Shown here: one piece after another, positions 1-8,247 of the stretch
Numbering within the stretch: the stretch's first letter is position 1
Layout: every line of letters begins with the position of its first letter
NCBI GenBank assembly: GCA_963707875.1
Contig: CAVPRU010000014.1
Span: forward strand, 968,467 to 1,032,466
DNA from: SZUA-320 sp963707875
GTDB lineage: Bacteria > Gemmatimonadota > Gemmatimonadetes > Gemmatimonadales > GWC2-71-9
Length of the DNA: 64,000 nt
Direction: 5' to 3'
The notes under the pieces: generated by a model
What the model was told of the DNA's origin: nothing
The model's database searches: none
Seen by the model: the letters and a program-made list of their open reading frames with translations, nothing else
Program-made: the position numbers and the translations under genes

Positions 1-1724
1 GCAGTCGGGCCGGAGGCGCTATGAAAGGCGCGCCGCGAATCGAGTTCGGGCGGGATGTCCGTGACCCGGAGCAGCTCCTCGATCGCACTGTTGCCCTGCA
101 GCACGTGGTCGAGGCCGCTTTCGAACAGCGACCGCATCCCTCCGGCCCGGGCGGCCCGGCCGATCCGGTCAGAGGTGGCCATCCCCCCGATCAGTCCTTC
201 CAGCTCGATCGTCATGCTCAGCAGCTCGACGATGGCGAACCGCCCACGATATCCGGTCTGGGTGCACTCCTTGCACCCCGTCGGCTTGTAGAGCAGGGTC
301 CCGGCCGGGATGAAGGACTGGACGTGGGCGGGGATCGGGAGATCCGAAACCTCCTTGCAGACCGGGCAGAGCCGACGGAGGAGCCGCTGGGCGATGACGC
401 CGCGGAGCGCGGCGGAGATCTTGTACGCCTCGAGCCCCATGTCGAGAAGCCGGGTCACCGTGCTCGGGGCGTCATTGGTGTGGAGGGTCGACAGCACCAG
501 GTGGCCGGTGAGCGCCGCCTGCACCGCGATCTGCGACGTTTCCTTGTCGCGGATTTCACCGACCAGCACCACGTCGGGATCCTGCCGGAGGATGGAGCGG
601 AGCGCTGAGCTGAAGGTCAGGCCCGCCTTTTCGTTGACCTGGACCTGCACGATGTTCTGCCCGAGCCGGTACTCCACCGGATCCTCGACCGTCACGATGT
701 TGACGCCTTCGTGCTGGATCTCCTGGAGGCAGGCATACAGCGTGGTGGTCTTGCCCGAACCGGTTGGCCCGGTCACCAGGATGACGCCCTCCTTGGACCG
801 GAGCATCCGCGCCATCGTCTCCCGATCGTCGGCGGAGAACCCCAGGGAGGCCAGCTGGAGCACGGTCGCCTTGGTGTTCAGGATCCGGATCACGACCTTC
901 TCGCCCAGCGTGGCGGGCAGGCTGGAAATCCGCAGATCCACCGGGTTCCCGTTGACGGCGACCCGGGCCCGGCCGTCCTGGGGGCGCAACCGGTCGGCGA
1001 TGTCCATCCCGCCCATGATCTTGATCCGGGAGATCAACGGGATCCCCGCCGCGCGCGGGATCTTCATGACCTGGCGGAGCACCCCGTCGATCCGATAGCG
1101 GACCACTACCCCGCCCTCGACCGGTTCGACGTGGATGTCGCTGGCCCGGCTCATGACCCCATCGGCCAGCATGGTGTCGACCAGCCGGATGATCGGCCGC
1201 TGGGCCGCCTCCTCGGCGGAGACCTCCTCCTCATCCTCCTCCACGACCGCGGTGACCTCGCTGTCGGTCCCCATCCCCGCGAGCAGCTTGGACACGACAT
1301 CCTCGCGGATGTACAGCTCGTCGAGCTTCTCCCGGATCCGGTTCGGCGAACAGAGCATCGTCCGGACCTCCCGACCCGTCGCGAACGCGAGCATCTTTTC
1401 GGCATCGATGTCGAACGGATTGGCGGTCGCGATCTCAAGCTGGTGCTCGTGGATCCGGATCGGGAGGATCACGAACTTCCGGACCAGCGATTCGGGGACC
1501 TCTTCCCGGATCGACGGGTCCAGCTGGGAAAGGTCGGCGACGGGGAGGTGGAACCGGCGGGCCACGGCGGACAGGATCGCCTCATCGGTCAGCAGCTTAC
1601 GCTGCACCAGGGCTTCCCAGAGAGAGATCTGCTGATCCGTTCCAAACGAACGGACCGTGGCCAGCTGCTCGTCGGTCAACAGCGACGCGACCGAGGGGAC
1701 CAGCCATTCATCGGTGAACTGCAT
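1..1724 (-). CDS. pilB: Type IV pilus / type II secretion assembly ATPase, PilB/GspE family (3' end outside window)
   Basis: Hexameric cytoplasmic ATPase that powers pilus or pseudopilus assembly at the inner membrane. About 574 residues are visible and the frame is still open at position 1. It has an N-terminal MshEN-type region (about 1-150), Walker A GPTGSGKTTT near residue 319, the Walker B stretch DVVLVGEIRD near 385, a His box (TGHLVLSTLHTNDA, about 406-419) and the CPVC...CKEC zinc-binding tetracysteine pair (about 453 and 484) typical of PilB/GspE and absent from the retraction ATPase PilT. The ATG at 1724 has AGAGG just upstream. Other pilus genes, if present, would lie left of the window, so PilB and GspE cannot be separated here. 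Confidence 0.93.
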   Translation of the reverse strand, partial: MQFTDEWLVPSVASLLTDEQLATVRSFGTDQQISLWEALVQRKLLTDEAILSAVARRFHLPVADLSQLDPSIREEVPESLVRKFVILPIRIHEHQLEIATANPFDIDAEKMLAFATGREVRTMLCSPNRIREKLDELYIREDVVSKLLAGMGTDSEVTAVVEEDEEEVSAEEAAQRPIIRLVDTMLADGVMSRASDIHVEPVEGGVVVRYRIDGVLRQVMKIPRAAGIPLISRIKIMGGMDIADRLRPQDGRARVAVNGNPVDLRISSLPATLGEKVVIRILNTKATVLQLASLGFSADDRETMARMLRSKEGVILVTGPTGSGKTTTLYACLQEIQHEGVNIVTVEDPVEYRLGQNIVQVQVNEKAGLTFSSALRSILRQDPDVVLVGEIRDKETSQIAVQAALTGHLVLSTLHTNDAPSTVTRLLDMGLEAYKISAALRGVIAQRLLRRLCPVCKEVSDLPIPAHVQSFIPAGTLLYKPTGCKECTQTGYRGRFAIVELLSMTIELEGLIGGMATSDRIGRAARAGGMRSLFESGLDHVLQGNSAIEELLRVTDIPPELDSRRAFHSASGPT

Positions 1725-1810
1725 GAGCCTCTTTCTGCGAGGTGACGTCGGCCGCCCGACGGATCACTGGAACCTAGGGCGCCGGGGCATTCCGGGGTAG
1801 CCGGGCAGAC

Positions 1811-3832
1811 TCACAGGATCGGCCACCACCCCGGGGCTGCGTCGACCACGATCCCGATCCGGCCCGATCGCAGCGCCCATCCCGCTTCGATCCGGACCAG
1901 GCCGAAGAGCAGTTCCGCGGCCACGCCGATTACCGGCCGCACGCCGCCGTCCGGAGGCCACGCCTCCACCGGGCTCTGGCCCCCCACCCAGCCGAGGGCG
2001 GCAAAGGGCCCCAGGGTGACGGGATCCTTGATGACCGGGTAGGACCCCAGCTTGGGGAGCGGGACGCGAGTTCCCAGCACCCAGTCCACCCGCCCGAGCA
2101 GCAGCCCGGTGCCCCCCCATGCCCGGAACGGCTCGCCTGGCAGGGTGCCACGACCTCCCAGGGTGAACAGCCGGTGCGGTGGCGGGGTCCCCACGCTGCC
2201 CCCAGCCAGGCCACTCAGTTCGAATCGACCGCCGGGTGCCGGCAGCGCGCCGTGGATTCGACCCCGCCCCTGCCCGTAGTCTCGATCGCCGAGGCCGCCC
2301 TCCAGTTCAATCTCGATCCGGGCACCTCGCCCGGCCGTCCCGACCGACCCGGCGAGACCGGTCCGGAGGGTCGCCATGCCCCCGGCACCGAGCGCGGGAT
2401 TCGGCCGGTAGCTCCCCGAGGCGGGGGACGCGGTGCTCTCCAGACTGGTGGAGGACTCCACACCGAGCCCGACTCGCCACGACCCTCGGCTGCCAAGTCC
2501 CGACAGCCAGGTGGCCTCGGCCCGATCAATCCGAACATAGTCGCCATGGTCCGCCCCACCCTCCTGCGCCAGCACCGAATTGAGGGTTCGGCTGATGACG
2601 GGCCAGTCGGACAGATCCCGCACCGTCCGGTCCGCCCTCAGCAGCAGCCGGCCCCCCGGCCCCAGTTCGGCCCCAACTCCACCCTGCACCGCCCCGTCCG
2701 CGGTAGCCACCTGAATGCGGGGACGCAGTACCAGGACACTCACCGGTCGGAGGACGAAGCCCACTCCCAGTGCCAGCCCCTGGACTCGGTTGACCAGGAC
2801 GAGATCACTCAGCGACCCGAGCGCCGGCCGGGCCGGTGGCCGGGGCCGCAGATCGGCCCGGTTGAGCAGCGCCCCAACCTCGCGCTCGATGGCAGCGAGG
2901 TCCACCCGTTGGGCACCCTCCACCGCCCGGGCGATCACACTTTCGAGCTGTTCATCCCAGAGGCCTCCCTGGACCGCGGACCGGAGGCCGCCGTACGGTC
3001 CGCCCAGGAACGTCCCGTCAGGAATGGCCGCCCCGAATTCGTAGTCTCCGATTTCCCACTCGGTCCGGATCACGTTCCGCACCGGGAGATCCAGCCAGGA
3101 CGTCCCCCGGGTGATCTCCAGGCGCTGCCGGAAGGGGAGCCAGTAGCGCTGATCGAACAACGCCAATTCGAGATCGACCGCGATGGTCTCCAGCCCGGGC
3201 TGGCGGTAGGCCGCTGCGGTGAAGGTGAACCGGAATCGTACCAGCGCCCCGGTGGCCATGTCGAGATAGAGTGCCCCGACCACCCCGGGCTGATTCCCGT
3301 CCTTGGGCCGGATCTGCACCACCCGGACCCGGACCCGGGCTCCGCCTCCCTCGACCACCAGGGAGTCCCCTGCGGCGTAGTCGTAGATCGCCAGGCCGGC
3401 GGTCGAAAGCGGGTGAACGAGGTCCCGAATCTCATCACCCTCGCCCAGCCGGATCAGGGGTCCGAAGGCATCGGGGATGATGCCCAGGTGGTCGCGGTGG
3501 TAGCGGATGTCAGTCGGGAAGTCGCTCCGCTCCCGCCAGCCCAGGATGATCTGCTTGCTCTGGTTCGGGGCCCGCCAATACACTTCCACATCCAATTGGT
3601 CGGCCTTCAGCAGGCGGGGCGGGGACAGCGGGTCGAATCCGATCCGGCTCAACAGCAGCACCGTCCCCCGGGCCCGGCTCACCATTTGGCGAAGATCGGG
3701 GTCCCCCTGGGCCGCAGTTCGCCGGGTCACCGCCCGCTCGACCACGGCCATCGCATCCGGTCCGTTCCAGTCCTGGGCAAGGAGGTGTGAAGTCGAACCC
3801 GTCAGGCAAAGGCACAGCAGGAGAGCACGCAT
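1811..3832 (-). CDS. Secreted outer-membrane beta-barrel-like protein
   Basis: A 673-residue exported protein. The ATG at 3832 begins an N-terminal signal (MRALLLCLCLTGSTSHLLAQ) with a likely cleavage after LAQ. The open frame continues upstream to 4198, but that extension has no signal sequence and runs antisense to the divergent lipoprotein, so I reject it. The C-terminal two thirds are Gly/Arg-rich with alternating hydrophobic residues, as in transmembrane beta-strands, and the sequence ends WWPIL. The N-terminal third resembles a soluble periplasmic domain. The layout fits surface-antigen or lipoprotein-sorting-like plus barrel families, but I do not recognise a specific one. It is transcribed divergently from the gene at 3912. 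Confidence 0.75.
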   Translation of the reverse strand: MRALLLCLCLTGSTSHLLAQDWNGPDAMAVVERAVTRRTAAQGDPDLRQMVSRARGTVLLLSRIGFDPLSPPRLLKADQLDVEVYWRAPNQSKQIILGWRERSDFPTDIRYHRDHLGIIPDAFGPLIRLGEGDEIRDLVHPLSTAGLAIYDYAAGDSLVVEGGGARVRVRVVQIRPKDGNQPGVVGALYLDMATGALVRFRFTFTAAAYRQPGLETIAVDLELALFDQRYWLPFRQRLEITRGTSWLDLPVRNVIRTEWEIGDYEFGAAIPDGTFLGGPYGGLRSAVQGGLWDEQLESVIARAVEGAQRVDLAAIEREVGALLNRADLRPRPPARPALGSLSDLVLVNRVQGLALGVGFVLRPVSVLVLRPRIQVATADGAVQGGVGAELGPGGRLLLRADRTVRDLSDWPVISRTLNSVLAQEGGADHGDYVRIDRAEATWLSGLGSRGSWRVGLGVESSTSLESTASPASGSYRPNPALGAGGMATLRTGLAGSVGTAGRGARIEIELEGGLGDRDYGQGRGRIHGALPAPGGRFELSGLAGGSVGTPPPHRLFTLGGRGTLPGEPFRAWGGTGLLLGRVDWVLGTRVPLPKLGSYPVIKDPVTLGPFAALGWVGGQSPVEAWPPDGGVRPVIGVAAELLFGLVRIEAGWALRSGRIGIVVDAAPGWWPIL

Positions 3833-3911
3833 CGGTCGGGTAATATCCCGGTCGCCGTCGTGGTGGGCAACCATTCTGGCGACCGGGTGTGCCGCTTCGC
3901 TGGCTCCGGCG

Positions 3912-4448
3912 GTGGTGGACCCGGCCGCCACACCCCGCTCGCCGCCGCTTCCCGTGGCAGGCGTACTGGTACTCGAATCCTGGGGTGCTCCCGCCGAGGA
4001 CACCACCGTCCGGTTCCCGGCCGGCGCCGATCGGGTGATCCTGCTCCGGCGCGGCGCACCAGACAACAACCTGTTCGCCCGACTGGTCTTCCCGGCCGGT
4101 TCGATTACCGCGGCCCAGGGCGATACGATCACGCTTCGGCTCCGGCCTCGCCCAGGCGTGTTCGGGATCGACCTCAGTACCGAGGACCGGTTCAACAACG
4201 GTGCCCAGATTGCGTTCAGCTATGGCCTCCACTTCGTGGCCCCGGCCGGAGCGCGTGGCGCCTACGGTAACGACTACCGGTTCGAGCGATATCTGGCGGT
4301 GAGCCGACTGGGTTCTGATTCCACCGTGGTCTTCCTCGACAGCTACCGCATTGCCTCGGATGTTCTGACGGCCCCCATTACCGGCGTGGGAAGCTACCTC
4401 GTCGCAGCGCCACGCAGTGCGCCCCGGTTCCGGAGCATCGCCTGGTGA
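3912..4448 (+). CDS. Hypothetical small lipoprotein, start uncertain
   Basis: The C-terminal roughly 165 residues look genuinely coding (GVFGIDLSTEDRFNNG, YGNDYRFERYLAVSRLGSD) and end four bases into the next gene, the cyclase, so the two are translationally coupled. The start is a problem. The frame from about 3843 reads VISRSPSWWATILATGCAAS, a lipoprotein-like signal with a lipobox-like cysteine, yet it has no ATG, GTG or TTG between 3507 and 3912. GTG 3912 or 3915 is the first conventional start and would discard the signal. Either a rare codon (ATA 3843, ATT 3873) is used or a small indel hides the start. The family is not recognised. Position suggests an envelope partner of the cyclase. 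Confidence 0.6.
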   Translation: MVDPAATPRSPPLPVAGVLVLESWGAPAEDTTVRFPAGADRVILLRRGAPDNNLFARLVFPAGSITAAQGDTITLRLRPRPGVFGIDLSTEDRFNNGAQIAFSYGLHFVAPAGARGAYGNDYRFERYLAVSRLGSDSTVVFLDSYRIASDVLTAPITGVGSYLVAAPRSAPRFRSIAW

Positions 4449-5962
4449 ACACCCTCCAACTGCAGCACCTGAGCGGGCCCCTCCGGTTCGCGATCGGCCC
4501 CCATCGACTGGTGCTGGGCCGCGCCCTGTCGTCCGACCTGCTGGTGGCCGACCCGGCTGTTTCCCGCCGGCATGCCGACCTCCGGCTCGATGGTGACGCG
4601 CTGCTGGTCCGCGATCTGGGCAGTTCGAACGGTACCAGCCTCAACGGGATCCGGATCACCGAAGCCCTCGCCCGACCGAACGATGTCCTCGCCTTCGGCA
4701 CGGTGAGCTTTCGAGTCGAGGCCCAGGCCGAGCCCGCCGCGTGGGACGAACAGCTCCCCGACGGCACCGACCTGCGCCCCCTGACCGACCTGCTCCCGAC
4801 CAGGGGACAGGACCGCGAAGCCCGAACCCTGGCCCGGCTGCTGGAGGTGGCCGCCGATCTGTCGGGACCGATGCCGGTGTCCCGGCTCTGTGAGACGGTG
4901 GCCGAACTGGCGTTCGACCAGGTCGATGCCGACCGGGTCGTCGTGCTGCTCGGGACCGGGGGTGGCTTCCCGGGGCCCGTGGCCTGGCGCAACCGGATCG
5001 GATCCACCGCACCGCGAGTGCCGAGGATCATCGTGCAGCAGGCGCTGGACGACGGGGTGCCGGTGATCACCGAGAGCGCCACCGAGGATGACCGGCTCCA
5101 GAGCGGTTCGGTCCATCTGGAGGCGGTCCGGAGCGCCCTCTGCGTCCCGTTCCAGGACGGCGAGGGTCGGACCTTCGGGGCCCTGTATGCCGACACCGTA
5201 CAGCGGACCGTCCCGTTCGACGAAGATGACGCTCTGGCCCTCCAGGCGTTTGCAGGCCTGGCGGCGGCGGCCATCGCCAGGACTCGCTTCGCGGCCGAGG
5301 CCACCCGAGAACGGGAGCTGCGCACCGGGTACGAGCGGTTCCTGGCCCCGGAGGTGGCCGAGCAGATCGCGAGTGATGGAGGGGCGCTCGCGCTGGCCGG
5401 GGCCAGGCGGGAGGTGGCCATCGTATTCGGCGATCTCCGGGGCTTCAGCCCCCTGGCCGAGCAGCTGACCCCCGAGCAGGCCGCCGCGGTCCTCACCAGC
5501 TGGTTCACGATCGTGTCCGAGGTCGTTTTCAACCAGGGGGGCACGCTCGACAAGTTCATCGGCGACGGGTTCCTGGCCGTCTGGGGCGCTCCCCTGCCCC
5601 GGGGGGACGCCGCCGATCGGGCCCTGTTTGCCGCCCGGGCCATTCGGGAGGCCGTCCAACGGCTCCGGGAGGCCGAGGGCGTCATCCTGCGGGCCGGGTT
5701 CGGGCTCAGTTTCGGAGAGGTCTTCGCGGGGAACGTCGGCAGCGAGCGACGGCTGGAATACACCGTCGTCGGTGACCCGGTGAATGTCGCCGCGCGGCTC
5801 TGCGAAATGGCAGGAGCGTCGGAGATCCTGATGACCGGGGCGCTGGTGGCCAGGCTCACCGACCGAACCCACGTCTCCGAGCCAGAGCCGGTGTCGCTCA
5901 GGGGCCGGTCCGCGACCGTCGAGGTGGCCAGCGATCGGAATGGGGCGGGAAAGGGCGGCTAG
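4445..5962 (+). CDS. FHA-GAF-class III adenylate cyclase
   Basis: A 505-residue signalling protein with an FHA phosphothreonine-binding domain (about 20-90, with SRRH and the SSNGT loop), a GAF-like sensor (about 135-285) and a class III nucleotide cyclase catalytic domain (about 320-500). The cyclase has both metal aspartates (FGD330, FIGD374), the adenine-selecting Lys370/Asp444 pair and the transition-state Asn447/Arg451 in PVNVAAR, so ATP is the expected substrate and cAMP the product. No membrane segment is seen. It starts at GTG 4445, overlapping the upstream stop. The FHA domain suggests recruitment by a Ser/Thr kinase, and two such kinases lie in this window. The stop overlaps the convergent maf stop in a shared CTAG. 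Confidence 0.92.
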   Translation: MNTLQLQHLSGPLRFAIGPHRLVLGRALSSDLLVADPAVSRRHADLRLDGDALLVRDLGSSNGTSLNGIRITEALARPNDVLAFGTVSFRVEAQAEPAAWDEQLPDGTDLRPLTDLLPTRGQDREARTLARLLEVAADLSGPMPVSRLCETVAELAFDQVDADRVVVLLGTGGGFPGPVAWRNRIGSTAPRVPRIIVQQALDDGVPVITESATEDDRLQSGSVHLEAVRSALCVPFQDGEGRTFGALYADTVQRTVPFDEDDALALQAFAGLAAAAIARTRFAAEATRERELRTGYERFLAPEVAEQIASDGGALALAGARREVAIVFGDLRGFSPLAEQLTPEQAAAVLTSWFTIVSEVVFNQGGTLDKFIGDGFLAVWGAPLPRGDAADRALFAARAIREAVQRLREAEGVILRAGFGLSFGEVFAGNVGSERRLEYTVVGDPVNVAARLCEMAGASEILMTGALVARLTDRTHVSEPEPVSLRGRSATVEVASDRNGAGKGG

Positions 5963-6534
5963 CCGCCGAATTGGTATGGATGGCCCGCCCGGGCCAGGAG
6001 TTCCAGGACCTTTCGGAGGGGGAGCCCCATGACCCCGAAGAAGTCACCCTCGATCCGTTCGACCAGCGCCGCGCCACAGCCCTGAACCGAGTAGGCCCCC
6101 GCCTTGTCCATCGACTCGCCGACCGCCACGTAGGCGCGGAGGGTGGCCTCGTCGACCGCCGCGAACCAGACCCCGGTCACATCGTGGGCCTCGTAGACCT
6201 CACCCTCGGCCAGCAGGGCGACCGCGGTGATCACCTCATGTCGCCGGCCGGCCAGTCGCTGAAGCATCGCCACCGCGTCCGCCTCGTCGTTCGGCTTTTC
6301 GAGGATCTCCCCGTCCACGACCACGATGGTGTCGGCCCCGAGCACGAAGGCTCCGGTCACCGCCCGAGCCTTGTCCCTGGCCAACCGCCGGGCGTAGGCG
6401 AGAGGAGCCTCGCGCGGCAACGGGATCTCCTGGACGTCGGCCGCCTCCACCCGGATCGGGATGCCGAGCATCTCCAGCAACTGTCGCCGACGGGGAGACC
6501 GGCTGGCCAGGACCAGCGGCTGGGACAGGGTCAT
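5959..6534 (-). CDS. maf: Maf-family nucleotide pyrophosphatase
   Basis: A 191-residue house-cleaning enzyme that hydrolyses modified or canonical nucleoside triphosphates (dTTP/UTP or related) to monophosphates. The N-terminal LASRSPRRRQLLE is the family signature, followed by conserved LGADTIV and the Asp/Lys-rich core. Length matches the family. It starts at ATG 6534, overlapping the dtd stop by four bases, so the two are coupled. Whether it belongs to the YhdE or YceF substrate group cannot be settled by eye. Confidence 0.93.
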   Translation of the reverse strand: MTLSQPLVLASRSPRRRQLLEMLGIPIRVEAADVQEIPLPREAPLAYARRLARDKARAVTGAFVLGADTIVVVDGEILEKPNDEADAVAMLQRLAGRRHEVITAVALLAEGEVYEAHDVTGVWFAAVDEATLRAYVAVGESMDKAGAYSVQGCGAALVERIEGDFFGVMGLPLRKVLELLARAGHPYQFGG

Positions 6535-6983
6535 TCGCGCCCGGCTTCCCGCTCCAGGAGCAGTGTGACGGGTCCATCGTTGACCAACTCCACTGCCATC
6601 AGGGCTCCAAACTCGCCAGTGGCCACCGTCAGACCCCTGGCCCGAAGGGCCTCGACGAAGGCTTGGTAAAGGGGAGTGGCCTCCTCCGGTCGGGCCGCCC
6701 CGATGAACGAGGGTCGCCGACCCCTGGAGGCGTCGCCGTACAGGGTGAACTGGGACACCACCAGCACGGCGCCGCCCGTGTCCACCAGCGAGCGGTTCAT
6801 CTTCCCCTCGGCATCGGCGAAGACCCGAAGTCCGGCTACCTTGTCGGCCATCCAGTCAACCTCTGCCGTGCCATCACCTTGGGTGAATCCCACCAGCAGA
6901 CAGGCCCCCTGCCCGATCTGACCGATGTTGAGGCCGTTGGCCGAGACCATCGCCCGGGAAACCCGCTGATAGACCACGCGCAT
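6531..6983 (-). CDS. dtd: D-aminoacyl-tRNA deacylase
   Basis: A 150-residue cytoplasmic proofreading enzyme that removes D-amino acids (and glycine from tRNA-Ala) from mischarged tRNAs. MRVVYQRVSRA at the N-terminus, SQFTLYGD in the middle and the Gly-cis-Pro motif NDGPVT near the C-terminus are all diagnostic. The start is placed at 6983, where family alignments begin; the open frame extends 11 codons upstream without homology. It forms a two-gene unit with maf and is divergent from the desaturase, with only about 60 bases between the start codons. Confidence 0.94.
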   Translation of the reverse strand: MRVVYQRVSRAMVSANGLNIGQIGQGACLLVGFTQGDGTAEVDWMADKVAGLRVFADAEGKMNRSLVDTGGAVLVVSQFTLYGDASRGRRPSFIGAARPEEATPLYQAFVEALRARGLTVATGEFGALMAVELVNDGPVTLLLEREAGRE

Positions 6984-7041
6984 GTCCGAAGATAAGCACC
7001 TTGTCCAAGGGGCCACGGGACGCCAAATTGAGAGTTACCCC

Positions 7042-8166
7042 ATGACACCCATTGCCATCAGTTTTCCGAACCGCGACCCGGCGGGCTTTACCGACGCGGT
7101 GAAGGCCCGAGTGGAGGAGTACTTCGCCTCCCGGGGGCTGGCCAGGACGGCCACTCCCGGCATGGTCCTCAAGACCGTCCTGCTGCTGGTGATGACTTTC
7201 GGCTCGTACGCCCTGATCCTCAGCAACCGCTTTTCGCCCCTGGTCATGCTCGGCCTGGCGGTGGTGATCGGGGTGGGCTTTGCCGGGCTGGGATTTGCGG
7301 TGGCCCACGATGCCCTGCATGGCGCCTACTCCAGTTCCAAGCGGGTCAACGCCCTGCTGGGCCGGGTCTTCGACCTGCTGGGCGCCAACGGGTACATGTG
7401 GCAGATCACCCACAACGTCATCCATCACACGTACACCAACATCGAGGGGGTCGACGAGGACCTCACGGTCTCCCCCCTCCTGCGGCTCTCTCCTTCCTCA
7501 CCGCTGTGGGGCATCCACCGGTGGCAGCACGTGTACGGCTTCCTGGCCTATGCGTTCTCGACCATTTTCTGGGTCTTCGTCAAGGACTACAAGTACTTCC
7601 TGAAGAAGGATCTCGGGCCCTACCAGAACAAGAAGCACCCGACCGGCGAGGTCGTGGATCTGCTGGTGATGAAGGCCATCTTCTACGGCTGGTCGATCGT
7701 GATACCCCTGCTGGTCCTGGACATCCCCTGGTGGCAGTTCGCGATCGGGTACTTCGTGATGCACCTGACCGCCGGCCTGATTCTCGGCGTGGTGTTCCAG
7801 TTGGCCCATGTGGTGGAGGGCCCCGACTTCGCGAACCCCGACCTGGAAGGACGGATGGCCGATCCCTGGCTGATCCACGAGATGTGCACCACCGCCAACT
7901 TCGGGCGCCACAACTGGCTCCTCAATCAGTACGTCGGCGGGCTCAACTTCCAGGTCGAACACCATCTCTTCCCCAAGACCTGTAGCGTGCACTATCCCGC
8001 CATCGCCCCCATCGTGGAGGCGACGGCCCGTGAGCACGGTGTCCCGTACCACGCGCACCCGACTCTCTTCGCCGCGATCAGGTCCCACTTCCACATGCTA
8101 CGCCGGTTCGGCCAGGAGGCGTGGCGGGACCGGGCGGTGAGCACCCCGACCCCCGTCTCCGCCTAG
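7042..8166 (+). CDS. Membrane fatty acid desaturase
   Basis: A 374-residue integral-membrane di-iron desaturase. All three histidine boxes are present: HDALH (89-93), HNVIHH (124-129) and QVEHH (304-308, within FQVEHHLFP). The third box in the QVEHH form is characteristic of front-end or acyl-lipid/linoleoyl-CoA-type desaturases. Hydrophobic segments lie around 45-90, 165-180 and 215-255. The ATG at 7042 starts the conserved protein; an in-frame ATG at 6982 would place 20 unrelated residues in front. The exact regiospecificity is unknown. A strong palindromic terminator follows the gene. Together with the CFA-synthase-like enzyme at 46.6 kb it indicates active membrane-lipid remodelling. Confidence 0.9.
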   Translation: MTPIAISFPNRDPAGFTDAVKARVEEYFASRGLARTATPGMVLKTVLLLVMTFGSYALILSNRFSPLVMLGLAVVIGVGFAGLGFAVAHDALHGAYSSSKRVNALLGRVFDLLGANGYMWQITHNVIHHTYTNIEGVDEDLTVSPLLRLSPSSPLWGIHRWQHVYGFLAYAFSTIFWVFVKDYKYFLKKDLGPYQNKKHPTGEVVDLLVMKAIFYGWSIVIPLLVLDIPWWQFAIGYFVMHLTAGLILGVVFQLAHVVEGPDFANPDLEGRMADPWLIHEMCTTANFGRHNWLLNQYVGGLNFQVEHHLFPKTCSVHYPAIAPIVEATAREHGVPYHAHPTLFAAIRSHFHMLRRFGQEAWRDRAVSTPTPVSA

Positions 8167-8195
8167 CGGACGGCCGCGCCAACGCCGGAACAAAC

Positions 8196-8223
8196 GAGGG
8201 GCGGCCCGATCGGGCCGCCCCTC
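8196..8223. terminator. Bidirectional hairpin terminator
   Basis: A perfect 28-base palindrome (14-base arms, GAGGGGCGGCCCGA on the left) lies between the convergent desaturase and glmS genes. No clear T-tract follows on either strand. Position and symmetry suggest it ends transcription from both sides. Confidence 0.75.
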
Positions 8224-8247
8224 AAGCATTCGGACTCCCGGTCTCCG

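Noticed and set aside
711..1745. Plus-strand 344-codon open frame
   Set aside because: Mirror of the PilB/GspE gene; Asp/His-rich shadow composition.
1811..4198. N-terminal extension of the outer-membrane protein to 4198
   Set aside because: The extra 122 residues are Arg/Ser-rich, lack a signal sequence and run opposite the small lipoprotein.
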